64,000 bases of DNA from Nesterenkonia halophila. GTDB taxonomy: Bacteria > Actinomycetota > Actinomycetes > Actinomycetales > Micrococcaceae. Where the stretch lies: the NCBI RefSeq assembly GCF_009467795.1, contig NZ_WIAX01000009.1, positions 62,001 to 126,000 of the forward strand, read 5' to 3'. Made by a program: the position numbers and the translations under genes. A model generated the notes under the pieces. That model saw only the letters and a program-made list of their open reading frames with translations, searched no databases and was not told the DNA's origin. Positions 46,643 to 55,376 of the stretch are shown piece by piece (the first letter of the stretch is position 1; each line of letters opens with the position of its first letter).

Positions 46643-48473
46643 GATTCGCAAGTTCTCCATGCGGGAACCGCTTCCGGAGAACGACGACGCCCGACTCAAG
46701 AACTGGCCGGTCGTCTACGCGCTGAACGGCGGGAAGAAGATCTACGTCGGCGAGACTCTCAGCGCGACCAGCCGGATCCGCCAGCATCAAGCATCTGACA
46801 GCAAGCGCGATATGCGGCTCGTACGGCTCCTGCTGCACGAGCACTTTAACAAGTCGGCAGCTCTCGACCTCGAGTCTCATCTGATCAGATGGCTCGCCGG
46901 CGACGGCAAGTATGAGGTCATCAACCGGAACCACGGCATCGTCGATGCTGATTACCACGACCGTGAGACGTATCGAGGCGAGTTCCCCGAGATCTTCGAG
47001 GCCCTCCGTGAGGCGGAGATCTTCGAACGAAGCATCCCGGGGATCGAGAACTCGGATCTCTTCAAGCTGTCGCCATTCAAGACGCTGACGCCCGAGCAGG
47101 CGCTCGCTGTCGAGGACCTGCTGCGGGCCTTGCGCTCGTCTTTGGACTCAGGCGCTGAACCAGGTTCGTTGGTCATCCAGGGAGACCCTGGCACCGGTAA
47201 GACGGTGGTCGCTGTCTACCTGATGAAGCTGTTGAGCGATATTGCTACTGTCACCGATGAGGAGATCGCGGAAGACCTCGAAGGGGACAGTCGGTTCTCC
47301 GAGTTCTTCACGTCGGAGTTCCGAGAGGCGTTGCAAGACTTCACCATCGGCCTGGTTGTGCCGCAGCAGGCACTCCGGAAGTCCATCCAAGCTGTCTTCA
47401 AGAGAACGCCTCAGCTGTCGAAGGACATGGTTATCGATCCCTTCTCGCTGGGCAAGAGCGACCAGCACTATTCGCTCCTCATCGTCGACGAGACTCATCG
47501 GCTCAATCAGCGGGCCAATCAGTCGTCAGGCAACCGGAATCGTGATTTCAGGGAGATCAACGAGAAGCTCTTCGGGAACGACTCGCCGCTCTATACTCAG
47601 CTCGACTGGGTGCGGCAGAAGAGTGACCATCAGGTCCTTCTCCTGGACGCGGAACAGTCTGTACGCCCCGCTGACCTCTCCCGTACAACGATCGATGTGA
47701 TCGTGAGCGAAGCGAAGACAGCTGGGAAGCACGTGACGTTGGCATCCCAACTTCGGCTCAACGCCGGCGACGAGTACATGCCGCATATCCGTCGACTGCT
47801 CCGAGGAGAAGAACGAGCTCCATCTCCTGTCGGCGACTACGAGTTCTGCATGTATTCGGACGTTTCCCAGATGTACGCCCGGATCCGACAGCTTGATGCT
47901 GAACACGGGCTGGCGCGTATGGCTGCCGGCTACGCCTGGAATTGGGTGACGAAGGACGGCGCCGCCTACGACTTCGAACTCGACGGGGTGAAGTTCTGTT
48001 GGAACAGCACCGACGTCGACTGGGTCAACTCCCCGAACGCCTTGGAAGAAGCCGGATCGATCCACACGCTCCAGGGGTACGACCTCAACTACGCCGGTGT
48101 GATCATCGGGCCAGACCTGCGCTGCGACCCCGCGACGGGGCAGGTCTACTTCGACCGTTCGAACTACTTCGATACCAAAGGAAAAGAAAACAACAAGAAG
48201 CTCGGCATCCGGTACAGCGACGAGGACATCCTCGATTACGTGCAGAACATCTACCGTGTCCTGCTGACGCGGGGGATCAAAGGCACACTCATCTATGTGT
48301 GCGACCCTCACCTGCGCGAGTACATGGCACGATACGTTCCCGAGGCTCAGGCTGTTCGCCCCATTGGCCCGTCGGACAGGATCCATGACGAGACGACCGA
48401 GGCAGGTTTTGATGTGCGGGCCCACGACGTTACCGATGACTCGACGCGGTCTGCGGGAGATGGCCACAGGTAG
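46629..48473 (+). CDS. GIY-YIG nuclease domain fused to DUF2075 P-loop NTPase/helicase-like protein
   Basis: 614 residues from ATG 46629 (GGGCGGAG upstream). A GIY-YIG-like domain occupies about 25-110 (VVYALNGGKKIYVGETLSATSRIRQH). The DUF2075 part follows: Walker A GDPGTGKT at 185-192, Walker B LLIVDETHR with D287-E288, and later helicase-like blocks SQLRLNAGDEYM and SIHTLQGYDLNYAGVIIGPD, then VLLTRGIKGTLIYVCD. This suggests a nucleic-acid-acting ATPase with a nuclease head. Paired with a MazG-like enzyme in transferred-looking DNA, it may be a phage-defence system. I know of no characterised system with this exact pair. Confidence 0.85.
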   Translation: MTAFEIRKFSMREPLPENDDARLKNWPVVYALNGGKKIYVGETLSATSRIRQHQASDSKRDMRLVRLLLHEHFNKSAALDLESHLIRWLAGDGKYEVINRNHGIVDADYHDRETYRGEFPEIFEALREAEIFERSIPGIENSDLFKLSPFKTLTPEQALAVEDLLRALRSSLDSGAEPGSLVIQGDPGTGKTVVAVYLMKLLSDIATVTDEEIAEDLEGDSRFSEFFTSEFREALQDFTIGLVVPQQALRKSIQAVFKRTPQLSKDMVIDPFSLGKSDQHYSLLIVDETHRLNQRANQSSGNRNRDFREINEKLFGNDSPLYTQLDWVRQKSDHQVLLLDAEQSVRPADLSRTTIDVIVSEAKTAGKHVTLASQLRLNAGDEYMPHIRRLLRGEERAPSPVGDYEFCMYSDVSQMYARIRQLDAEHGLARMAAGYAWNWVTKDGAAYDFELDGVKFCWNSTDVDWVNSPNALEEAGSIHTLQGYDLNYAGVIIGPDLRCDPATGQVYFDRSNYFDTKGKENNKKLGIRYSDEDILDYVQNIYRVLLTRGIKGTLIYVCDPHLREYMARYVPEAQAVRPIGPSDRIHDETTEAGFDVRAHDVTDDSTRSAGDGHR

Positions 48474-49086
48474 CCTGACCCCGGGACGCCGCCTTCCGCG
48501 CGATTGAACGTCAGCTTGGATGCCCTCGCTGACGGCGTACCCGCCGGCCCTGGGATCGTGGCTCCTCGAAGTTCACCACCTGCATCTGAAGATCAAATCC
48601 GTACGTGTCCAGCTTCTCCCTGCGAGCGTCCCGGTCGCCGACGCCATCGGTGATGCCGCAGCACCGTATTCGTAGAGCCTGTCTGCTAGTCAATCCGTCC
48701 GTCCACGAAGCGGCTTTCGACCTAGCCCCCGTTATCCGGCCCGACGCGCCCACGGGCCGGATATCGAGGCCACACGTTCCCTGCTACGAACATCGTCATT
48801 CCGAAGCGGCAAGGATCGCCACGAGCCGCGCTTTCTGCGCGATCGCAGTCCGAGAAGTCCCCGCTGGCAATGGCCGATCCCGCGGTACGCAGATGGGCTG
48901 GTTCTCAGGCCCCTGCAGGACCAGACTGATGGTCTCCCGCGGCATCATCCGCTGGCTGAACCGGCGAAGCGACCGGACGGGCGCACCGCATGCAGCGGGC
49001 GAGTAGGTCCTTCACCGAAGCGCTGTGCGTGGCGCCCAGATCTGGGCGCTCACATGTATGACGTGTGATCACGTGGCCTCGCCTCC
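48474..49086. other. Gene-free 613-nt stretch
   Basis: No supported gene on either strand. Short open frames (48605-49006 plus; 48511-48753 minus) have no family resemblance and no clear ribosome site. The lower G+C character of the upstream defence-like pair continues into it, so it may be decayed mobile DNA. An 18-bp perfect palindrome lies near its right end. Confidence 0.5.
49032..49049. promoter_or_regulatory. 18-bp perfect palindrome
   Basis: GCGCCCAGATCTGGGCGC reads the same on both strands. It lies 38 nt past the stop of the minus-strand IclR gene. It could be a terminator stem, though it has no loop, or a protein-binding site. Confidence 0.45.
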
Positions 49087-49908
49087 TCACCCCTGCGCCC
49101 GCCGCCTGCGCGCCGCGAAGACCTTGTTCGACAGCACCCGGGACAGCATCTCGCTGGTCTCGCGCAGCTGCGGGAGCAGGTCCTGCAGCGGCTTGGCAGT
49201 GTCGGCCTCTGAATCCTCTATGAGGCACAGCGAGGCGACGGGCCGCTCGCCGACGTGCACCGGCACGGCCATCGCGCGCGTCATCATGTCGAACTCTCCC
49301 TCGGAGAAGGCGTAGCCGGCCTCGGAAGTCCGGCGGAACATGGCCTCGATCTCATCGCGATCGACCATAGTCGCCGTCGAATAGCGGCCGACCGGTCGAT
49401 CCGAGAGAAGCGCACGGCGTTCGTCGGGATCGAGGAAGGCGAAATAGGCCCGCCCCGCTGCGCCGGCGTGGGCGGGATAGACCTCGTTCTTCACCGAATG
49501 GTGCCAGCGCGGGCCGGTCTCCCCGTCCTGCACGGCGACGACACGGATGTGCGTGCCGTCGGGGATCGCGAAGAGAGCCGTTCGGGCGGTCTGCTCGCTC
49601 AGCAGGGAGAGCGGCTCGTCGGCGAGGGCGGCGAGACCTCCGGTGCGTTCCCACAGCGCTGCCATCCGCCAGAGGGCCGGGCCCAGGCGGTACCGGCGGC
49701 TATACGGCGTCACGCGCAGGAAGCCCCGGTCCGCAAGTGACGCGAGGAGCCGTTGCGCCGTCGACTGGCTCAGGTCGAAATCCTCAGCCAGCTCGGCGAC
49801 GCCCCATTCGGCGCGCTCCTCATGGAAGGACAGCAGGATCTCCAGCGCGCGATCCACCGTCTGCAGGGCGGGCCGCTGCGGGGGCGAATCGGAGGTCGAG
49901 GGCGTCAC
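49087..49908 (-). CDS. IclR-family transcriptional regulator
   Basis: 273 residues. N-terminal winged helix (LQTVDRALEILLSFHEERAEWGVAELAEDFDLSQSTAQRLLASLADRGFL) and a GAF-like IclR effector domain (from about 85) with PAHAGAAGRAYFAFL and FSEGEFDMMTRAMAVPV. GTG 49908 is the only sensible start. It diverges from the OPT transporter operon, and a 17-bp inverted repeat lies in the shared region, so it probably controls peptide uptake and its own gene. Confidence 0.93.
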   Translation of the reverse strand: MTPSTSDSPPQRPALQTVDRALEILLSFHEERAEWGVAELAEDFDLSQSTAQRLLASLADRGFLRVTPYSRRYRLGPALWRMAALWERTGGLAALADEPLSLLSEQTARTALFAIPDGTHIRVVAVQDGETGPRWHHSVKNEVYPAHAGAAGRAYFAFLDPDERRALLSDRPVGRYSTATMVDRDEIEAMFRRTSEAGYAFSEGEFDMMTRAMAVPVHVGERPVASLCLIEDSEADTAKPLQDLLPQLRETSEMLSRVLSNKVFAARRRRAQG

Positions 49909-49958
49909 GCGTCAAGTCTAGCCAGTGGACCTCCGGCTGGCCCGGCTGGTGAACACAG

Positions 49959-49975
49959 AACCCACTATGTGGGTT
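49959..49975. promoter_or_regulatory. Probable IclR operator
   Basis: AACCCAC-TAT-GTGGGTT is a perfect 7-bp inverted repeat 50 nt upstream of the IclR start and 154 nt upstream of the OPT gene. Confidence 0.6.
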
Positions 49976-50129
49976 TTGCTTCCATCAGGCCCGGGCGTCC
50001 GCGAATAATCGACATCGTCGTGACCGGGATCACTCCGTCCCGCAGCGGCACGATCGCCCGTTCCTCGCAGTCGCCGAGCCGCCGGAGCACCGTCCGGCGC
50101 GGCTCGACCCCAGACCAGGTGGTGGACCC

Positions 50130-51797
50130 ATGACGCACAGCCCCGCAGAACCAGACGCCGCCCCTCCGGACGAGGTACGGCACCACCCGCGGACTTTCGA
50201 ACCCCTGACGGTCATCCTGCTCATCGTCCTCAGCGCCGGCGGCGCCATCATCGGCCTGCGGCTGGTCACGACCATCGGGATCTCGGCCAACACCTCGGTG
50301 ATCGGCGCCCTGGTGGCGATGGTGATCGGCCGCCTGTCGATCCTCGGATTCCACAAGATGCGCAGCGTGCACCGGCAGAACATCACTCAGAGCGCGATCT
50401 CGGCCTCGACCTTCGCCGCGGCGAACTCGCTGCTCGCCCCGATCGCCATCCCCTTCGTGATGGGGCGTTCGGACCTGGTCTGGCCGATGTTCCTCGGCGC
50501 CTCGTTCGCCCTGCTCGTCGACGGGTTCATCCTCTACCGCGCCTTCGGCTCCGAGTTCCTGCCCTCGACGGCGGCCTGGCCCCCGGGCGTCGCCGCGGCC
50601 GAGACCATCAAGGCCGGCGACGAAGGCGGCAAGCGTGCCTGGGTGCTCGCCGGCGGAGGCGCCGTCGGGTTCGTCGGCTCCTTCTTCGGACTGCCGATGT
50701 CGGCGATGGGCGTCGCGTTCCTCGGCAACATCTGGGCCCTGTCGATGTTCGGCCTCGGTCTGCTCGTCAACCAGCACGTTCCGCAGCTGTGGAATTTCGA
50801 CCTGGCCGGCGCCTACATCCCGCACGGAGTGATGATCGGCGCCGGTCTGGTCGCCCTGGGCCAGGCGGTCCGCATCCTCGCGCGCAGCGGAGAGAAGGCG
50901 GCCAGCCTCGCATCCGTCGCGGACCAGCCCACGGCACGGCTCGAGGCGGCGACCGACGACGGCACCGATCCCGCGCTGCGCCCTACGGTCACACCGGACC
51001 GGCTGCGGGCGGCGCTGCTCAACGGCTACGTCCTCTACATCGCCGGTGCGATCATCCTCGCGATCGCCGCCGGGCTCTGGGAGGAGATGCCGCTGGTCGC
51101 ACTGATCGGTTGGGTCCTCTTCGCCGCCGTCGCCGCCATCGTCCACGAGATCATCGTCGGCCTCGCGGCCATGCATTCCGGCTGGTTCCCGGCCTTCGCC
51201 GTCACACTGATCTTCCTGATCATCGGCATGCTCATCGGGATTCCGATGGTGCCGCTGGCGCTGTTCGTCGGCTACTGCTCGGCGACCGGCCCGGCCTTCG
51301 CCGACATGGGCTATGACCTCAAGGCCGGGTGGATCCTGCGTCGCGGGGAGCGACCCTATACCGCCTACGAGCTCGAAGGACGCAAGCAGCAGTTCTACGC
51401 CTCGATCGTCGGATTCTTCGTAGCCATCGCGATGGTGGCCCTGCTCTGGGAGTCCTTCCTGGAGACCGGGCAGATCCCGCCGGTCTCGCAGGTGTTCGCC
51501 GACACGATCATGGCCGGCCTGGATGACACCTCGGTCTGGATCAGCCTGGGCATCTGGGCGGTGCCCGGTGCCCTGATCCAGCTGCTCGGAGGATCCCGGC
51601 GGCAGACGGGCGTGCTGCTGGCCACCGGCCTGCTCATCTCCACCCCCTGGGCGGGGTGGCTGGTGTTCATCGCGATCATCGCGCGCCTGCTCTGGACGCG
51701 GTGGCGCGGAGCGCAGGGCGAGAACGAGATCGTCCTGTTCGGCGCCGGCATCATCGCCGGAGACGCGATCTGGGGCACCGCACAGGTCGTCAAATGA
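50130..51797 (+). CDS. OPT-family (oligopeptide) transporter
   Basis: 555 residues with about 14 membrane segments, the size expected for a prokaryotic OPT member. Family blocks are RQNITQSAISASTFAAANSLL, AAWPPGVAAAETIKAG (near 150), and the C-terminal-half DMGYDLKAGWILRRGERPYTAYELEGRKQQ. It should import short peptides or metal-chelate-like compounds by proton symport. It heads an operon of peptidase-like genes divergent from an IclR regulator, which favours peptides. Confidence 0.9.
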   Translation: MTHSPAEPDAAPPDEVRHHPRTFEPLTVILLIVLSAGGAIIGLRLVTTIGISANTSVIGALVAMVIGRLSILGFHKMRSVHRQNITQSAISASTFAAANSLLAPIAIPFVMGRSDLVWPMFLGASFALLVDGFILYRAFGSEFLPSTAAWPPGVAAAETIKAGDEGGKRAWVLAGGGAVGFVGSFFGLPMSAMGVAFLGNIWALSMFGLGLLVNQHVPQLWNFDLAGAYIPHGVMIGAGLVALGQAVRILARSGEKAASLASVADQPTARLEAATDDGTDPALRPTVTPDRLRAALLNGYVLYIAGAIILAIAAGLWEEMPLVALIGWVLFAAVAAIVHEIIVGLAAMHSGWFPAFAVTLIFLIIGMLIGIPMVPLALFVGYCSATGPAFADMGYDLKAGWILRRGERPYTAYELEGRKQQFYASIVGFFVAIAMVALLWESFLETGQIPPVSQVFADTIMAGLDDTSVWISLGIWAVPGALIQLLGGSRRQTGVLLATGLLISTPWAGWLVFIAIIARLLWTRWRGAQGENEIVLFGAGIIAGDAIWGTAQVVK

Positions 51798-51924
51798 CGG
51801 CCGGCTCGACGGCGCCCCGCAGTCGAGCGCGACGCCGTCGAGCACCGCGGAAGCCCCGCCTCTACAGACTCAAACACAGACCCGCGCAGTCCCGCTCCGG
51901 GGCTGCCCGTACGAAGGAGAAGAC

Positions 51925-52992
51925 ATGGAAGTCGTCAGTCGGATCGAGAGCAACACGAGCTACCTGGACTATGAGGCCACCCTCGGCGCCCGCAAGCTGA
52001 TCGAGGAGATCATGCTGGTGTCGAAGGGCGAGAACGTCGTCATCACCGCGGACACCGCCAGCGACATGCGCGTCGTCGACGTCACCGCCGCGGCCGCCTA
52101 CGCCGTGGGTGCGAACCCCGTGGTGATCCGCTATCCGACCAGCTGGACCAGCGCCGTCGAGCCCTCGGCCCCGATCGCCGCGGCCATCGCCGAGGCGGAC
52201 GTGTGGATCGAGTACCAGCTCGGCTATCTCATGCACTCCGAGGCCTTCCGCGTCGCGCTGGGCAACGGATGCCGCTACATCAACCTCACCGGCATGGACG
52301 TGCAGATGCTCGTCGATACTGTCGGTCGCGTGGACTATGCCGAGGTCACCGAGCTCGGCCGGGCGCTGGTGCGGCTGCTCGAGGAGGCCTCGGAGATCCG
52401 CATCACCAGCCCGGCCGGCACCGACATCACCGCGACCATCGGGGACCGTCCCATCAACCTCCGCGGCCTCCCGGCCACCGAGCCCGGCCAGTCGGTCATG
52501 CTCTCCGGGCAGATCTCATTCAACCCCTACGAGGACACGCAGAACGGCGTCGTCGTCTTCGACGGCGGCGCCTGGCCGCCCAACGAGCTCGGCCTGCTCA
52601 GCTCGCAGATCCGCTGCGAGGTCTCGAACGGCGTGATCACTGAGATCACCGGTCCGGGCACGGAGGCCGCCACCTACGCGAACTGGCTGTCCTCCTTCGA
52701 TGACCCGAACATGCACCGCATCGCTCACTGGAGCCTCGGCTTCAACCCCGGCGTGCCCCAGCTGACCGGCCGCATCGTCGAGGACGAGCGGGTCTTCGGC
52801 ACCGTCGAGTTCGGCATGGGCACCAAGGGCAGCTGGATCGGCGGCGACCACTGGGCCGCCGCCGCCCATACCGACGCAAGTATGAATCTGCCTTCCATCC
52901 ACCTGGACGGCACACCGATCGAGGTCGACGGTCGCTACGTGCACCCGGAGATCGTCGAGATCTGCCGCCGCATGGGCATCGAGGGGTACTGA
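51925..52992 (+). CDS. M29/aminopeptidase-T-like or NicX-like metalloenzyme
   Basis: 355 residues. The C-terminal catalytic-type region contains RIAHWSLGFNPGVPQLTGRIVEDERVFGTVEFGMG, GGDHWAAAAHTD and IHLDGTPIEVDG, the layout of M29 aminopeptidases and of the related 2,5-dihydroxypyridine dioxygenases (NicX). The N-terminal half is a Rossmann-like domain (NVVITADTASDMRVVDVTAAAAYAVGANPVVIRYP). Being next to an OPT transporter and a proline iminopeptidase favours a peptidase. It starts behind GAAGGAGA and overlaps the next gene at TGATG. Confidence 0.83.
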   Translation: MEVVSRIESNTSYLDYEATLGARKLIEEIMLVSKGENVVITADTASDMRVVDVTAAAAYAVGANPVVIRYPTSWTSAVEPSAPIAAAIAEADVWIEYQLGYLMHSEAFRVALGNGCRYINLTGMDVQMLVDTVGRVDYAEVTELGRALVRLLEEASEIRITSPAGTDITATIGDRPINLRGLPATEPGQSVMLSGQISFNPYEDTQNGVVVFDGGAWPPNELGLLSSQIRCEVSNGVITEITGPGTEAATYANWLSSFDDPNMHRIAHWSLGFNPGVPQLTGRIVEDERVFGTVEFGMGTKGSWIGGDHWAAAAHTDASMNLPSIHLDGTPIEVDGRYVHPEIVEICRRMGIEGY

Positions 52993-54299
52993 TGATGAAC
53001 TCGACCGCCCGTTCCCTGCCGCCCCGGCGGCTCGACGGCCTCGAGATCACCGAACACTTCCTCGAGGTCCCGCTCGACCATGCGCATCCGGCGGAGACGA
53101 TCACTATCTTTGCCCGCGAGCTGGTGACCGCGGAACACGCCCACGATGAACTGCCGTACCTGCTCTGGTTCCAGGGCGGACCGGGGAACCGGGCGGATCG
53201 GCCGACGGGCGTCTCCGGCTGGCTCGAACGGGCCCTGGAGGACTACCGGGTCATCCTGCTGGACCAGCGGGGGACAGGCTTGTCCACGCCGCTGAGCCGC
53301 GAGTCGATCCCGCCGGGACTCTCCGCCGAGGAGCTCGCCGACCACGCCGCGCAGTTCCGGGCCGATGAGATCATCGCCGACGCCGAGGCGCTGCGGCGCC
53401 ATCTCCGAATCGACTCCTGGTCGTTGCTGGGACAGAGCTACGGCGGGTTCCTCGCGGTCAGCTACCTCTCCCGCCACCCGGAGTCGCTGCAGGGGGTGAT
53501 GATCACCGCCGGACTGCCGACGCTGAGCGGGGATCCCGACGAGGTGTATCGGCGCACCTTCCCGGCGGCCGCCGCGCGCAGCGACGAGTTCTTCGCGACC
53601 TTCCCCGGCACCGCCGAACGCATCTGGGAGATCGTCGAGCACCTGGACGCCGTCGACGAGTTTCTCCCCGACGGCGAGCTGCTGACCGTCGAGCGCCTCC
53701 AGACGCTGGGGATCCAATTGGGCACCGACACGGGCTTCCGCACGCTGAACTACCAGCTCGAGACGGCGTTCATCGACACCCCTGATGGGCGGCGCCTCAG
53801 GGACGTCTTCCTCCGGGAGGTCCAGGACGCGGTGTCCTTCGCCAAACGGCCGCTCTACGCCCTGCTGCACGAGTCGATCTACTCGCGGGGGAGGCCCACG
53901 CGATTCTCCGCCGAGCGGGTGCGGGCCGAGTTCCCCGAGTTCGATCCTCACCGTCGTCGGGCCGACGGGCCGTTTCGCTTCACCGGCGAGATGATCTTCC
54001 CCTGGCAGTTCGACCAGGATCCGGCGCTGGTGCCCTTCGCCGGCGCGGCCGCGGCGCTGGCCGAGCGCGAGGGGCTGGCCGATCCGTTCGACGACCAGGC
54101 GTTGCGGGAGAACGCGGTGCCGGTGGCGGCGGCGGTCTTCGCCGACGACATGTTCGTCCCGCAGGAGACCTCGCTCGCCACGGCCGAGATGATCGGCGGT
54201 CTCGACGTCCAGCTCAGCGACGAATACCACCACGATGGGATCCGCCGGGACGGCTACGCGATCGTCTCGCGGCTGCTCGCCTCAGTCCGCGACCGGTGA
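52992..54299 (+). CDS. Alpha/beta hydrolase, proline iminopeptidase type (S33)
   Basis: 435 residues. The oxyanion-hole motif is FQGGPGNR (usual HGGPG), DQRGTGLSTP follows, and the nucleophile is S149 in GQSYGGF. The late acidic and His residues of the triad should be in FADDMFVPQ and DEYHHDG. The enzyme would remove N-terminal proline from imported peptides in the cytoplasm. Its ATG overlaps the upstream stop, so it is part of the OPT operon. The cap domain is large, as in the longer Streptomyces-type enzymes. Confidence 0.9.
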   Translation: MMNSTARSLPPRRLDGLEITEHFLEVPLDHAHPAETITIFARELVTAEHAHDELPYLLWFQGGPGNRADRPTGVSGWLERALEDYRVILLDQRGTGLSTPLSRESIPPGLSAEELADHAAQFRADEIIADAEALRRHLRIDSWSLLGQSYGGFLAVSYLSRHPESLQGVMITAGLPTLSGDPDEVYRRTFPAAAARSDEFFATFPGTAERIWEIVEHLDAVDEFLPDGELLTVERLQTLGIQLGTDTGFRTLNYQLETAFIDTPDGRRLRDVFLREVQDAVSFAKRPLYALLHESIYSRGRPTRFSAERVRAEFPEFDPHRRRADGPFRFTGEMIFPWQFDQDPALVPFAGAAAALAEREGLADPFDDQALRENAVPVAAAVFADDMFVPQETSLATAEMIGGLDVQLSDEYHHDGIRRDGYAIVSRLLASVRDR

Positions 54300-54375
54300 G
54301 GTCCCGCCGCGGCCCGCTGGGGCGGGTACATCGCGGCCCATCGGGTCGCGGCACGATCTGCGAAGGAGAGAACCC

Positions 54376-55305
54376 ATGCTCAGAGAGGTCATGGACAGTC
54401 TGGACCTGCTCGATGCGCCGACGGCGGACGGGGAACGCGTGGCTGCTGCGCTGCGCGCAGCCGGCGCAGAGGATGTCGAGGTCACCCCGGTCGCCACGGA
54501 GCGCGGATCCACCGACTTCCTCCGGCTCCTGATCCCCGGGACCGACGGCGCCGACGGGGGAGGGGAGGCGCCGACGCTGGGCATCATCGGCCGGCTGGGC
54601 GGCATCGGCGCCCGGCCGAGCCGCGTCGGCTTCGTCTCCGACGGCGACGGAGCCGCCGCCGCAGTGGCTTGCGCGCTCAAGCTTTCCCGAATGCGGGCCC
54701 GCGGGGACCGGCTCGCCGGCGACGTCGTCCTCGCCACGCATATCTGCCCGGACGCCCCGACGCTGCCCCACCGCCCCGTGGAGTTCATGGACTCCCCGGT
54801 GGACATCAGCACGATGAACAGGCACGAAGTGTGTGAGGAGATGGACGCGATCCTCTCGATCGACACGACCAAGGGGAACCGTCTGGTGAACTCCTCCGGG
54901 GTCTCCCTCACTCCGGCGGTGTTGGACGGGTATGTTCTCAAGGTGCCGGAGGACCTCCTCGACGTCCTGGAGAGCACGACCGGACGTCCGGCGGTGACCT
55001 TGCCCATCACCACACAGGACATCACGCCCTACGGCAACGGGCTGTCCCACATCAACAGCATCATGCAGCCGGCCACCGAGGCCCGGGTCCCGGTGGTGGG
55101 CGTCGCGATCACGGCGGAGACGACGGTACCTGGGAGCGCGACCGGTGCCAGCCACGAGGGCGATATCGCGTCAGCTGCTCGATTCTGTCTCGAAGCCGCT
55201 CAGAGGTTCGGCCGAGGGACGGCGGACTTCGTCGATCCGGAGGAGGTCGCCACGCTGCATCGTCTGTACGGGTCGCTCCGGCACCTCTCCCAGCAGGGCG
55301 CCTGA
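54376..55305 (+). CDS. DUF1177 family protein
   Basis: 309 residues from ATG 54376 (GAAGGAG upstream). The sequence matches the DUF1177 pattern: TLGIIGRLGGIGARPSRVGFVSDGDGAAAAVACALKL, VVLATHICPDAPTLPHRPVEFMDSPVDI, and DAILSIDTTKGN; a pair of His/Asp-rich blocks suggests a metal site. The function of the family is unknown to me. It is the last gene of the IclR-OPT-peptidase operon, which points to a role in peptide or amino-acid breakdown. Confidence 0.85.
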   Translation: MLREVMDSLDLLDAPTADGERVAAALRAAGAEDVEVTPVATERGSTDFLRLLIPGTDGADGGGEAPTLGIIGRLGGIGARPSRVGFVSDGDGAAAAVACALKLSRMRARGDRLAGDVVLATHICPDAPTLPHRPVEFMDSPVDISTMNRHEVCEEMDAILSIDTTKGNRLVNSSGVSLTPAVLDGYVLKVPEDLLDVLESTTGRPAVTLPITTQDITPYGNGLSHINSIMQPATEARVPVVGVAITAETTVPGSATGASHEGDIASAARFCLEAAQRFGRGTADFVDPEEVATLHRLYGSLRHLSQQGA

Positions 55306-55376
55306 GCAGACGCAGGGAGGTGGAGGCCCGGTGCTCGCCGCCGACCTCCGCCTCACCACGTGGCCGCCTCACTACC

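Noticed and set aside
48605-49006. Possible 133-residue gene after the DUF2075 gene
   Set aside because: No ribosome site, no family resemblance and no sensible codon pattern.
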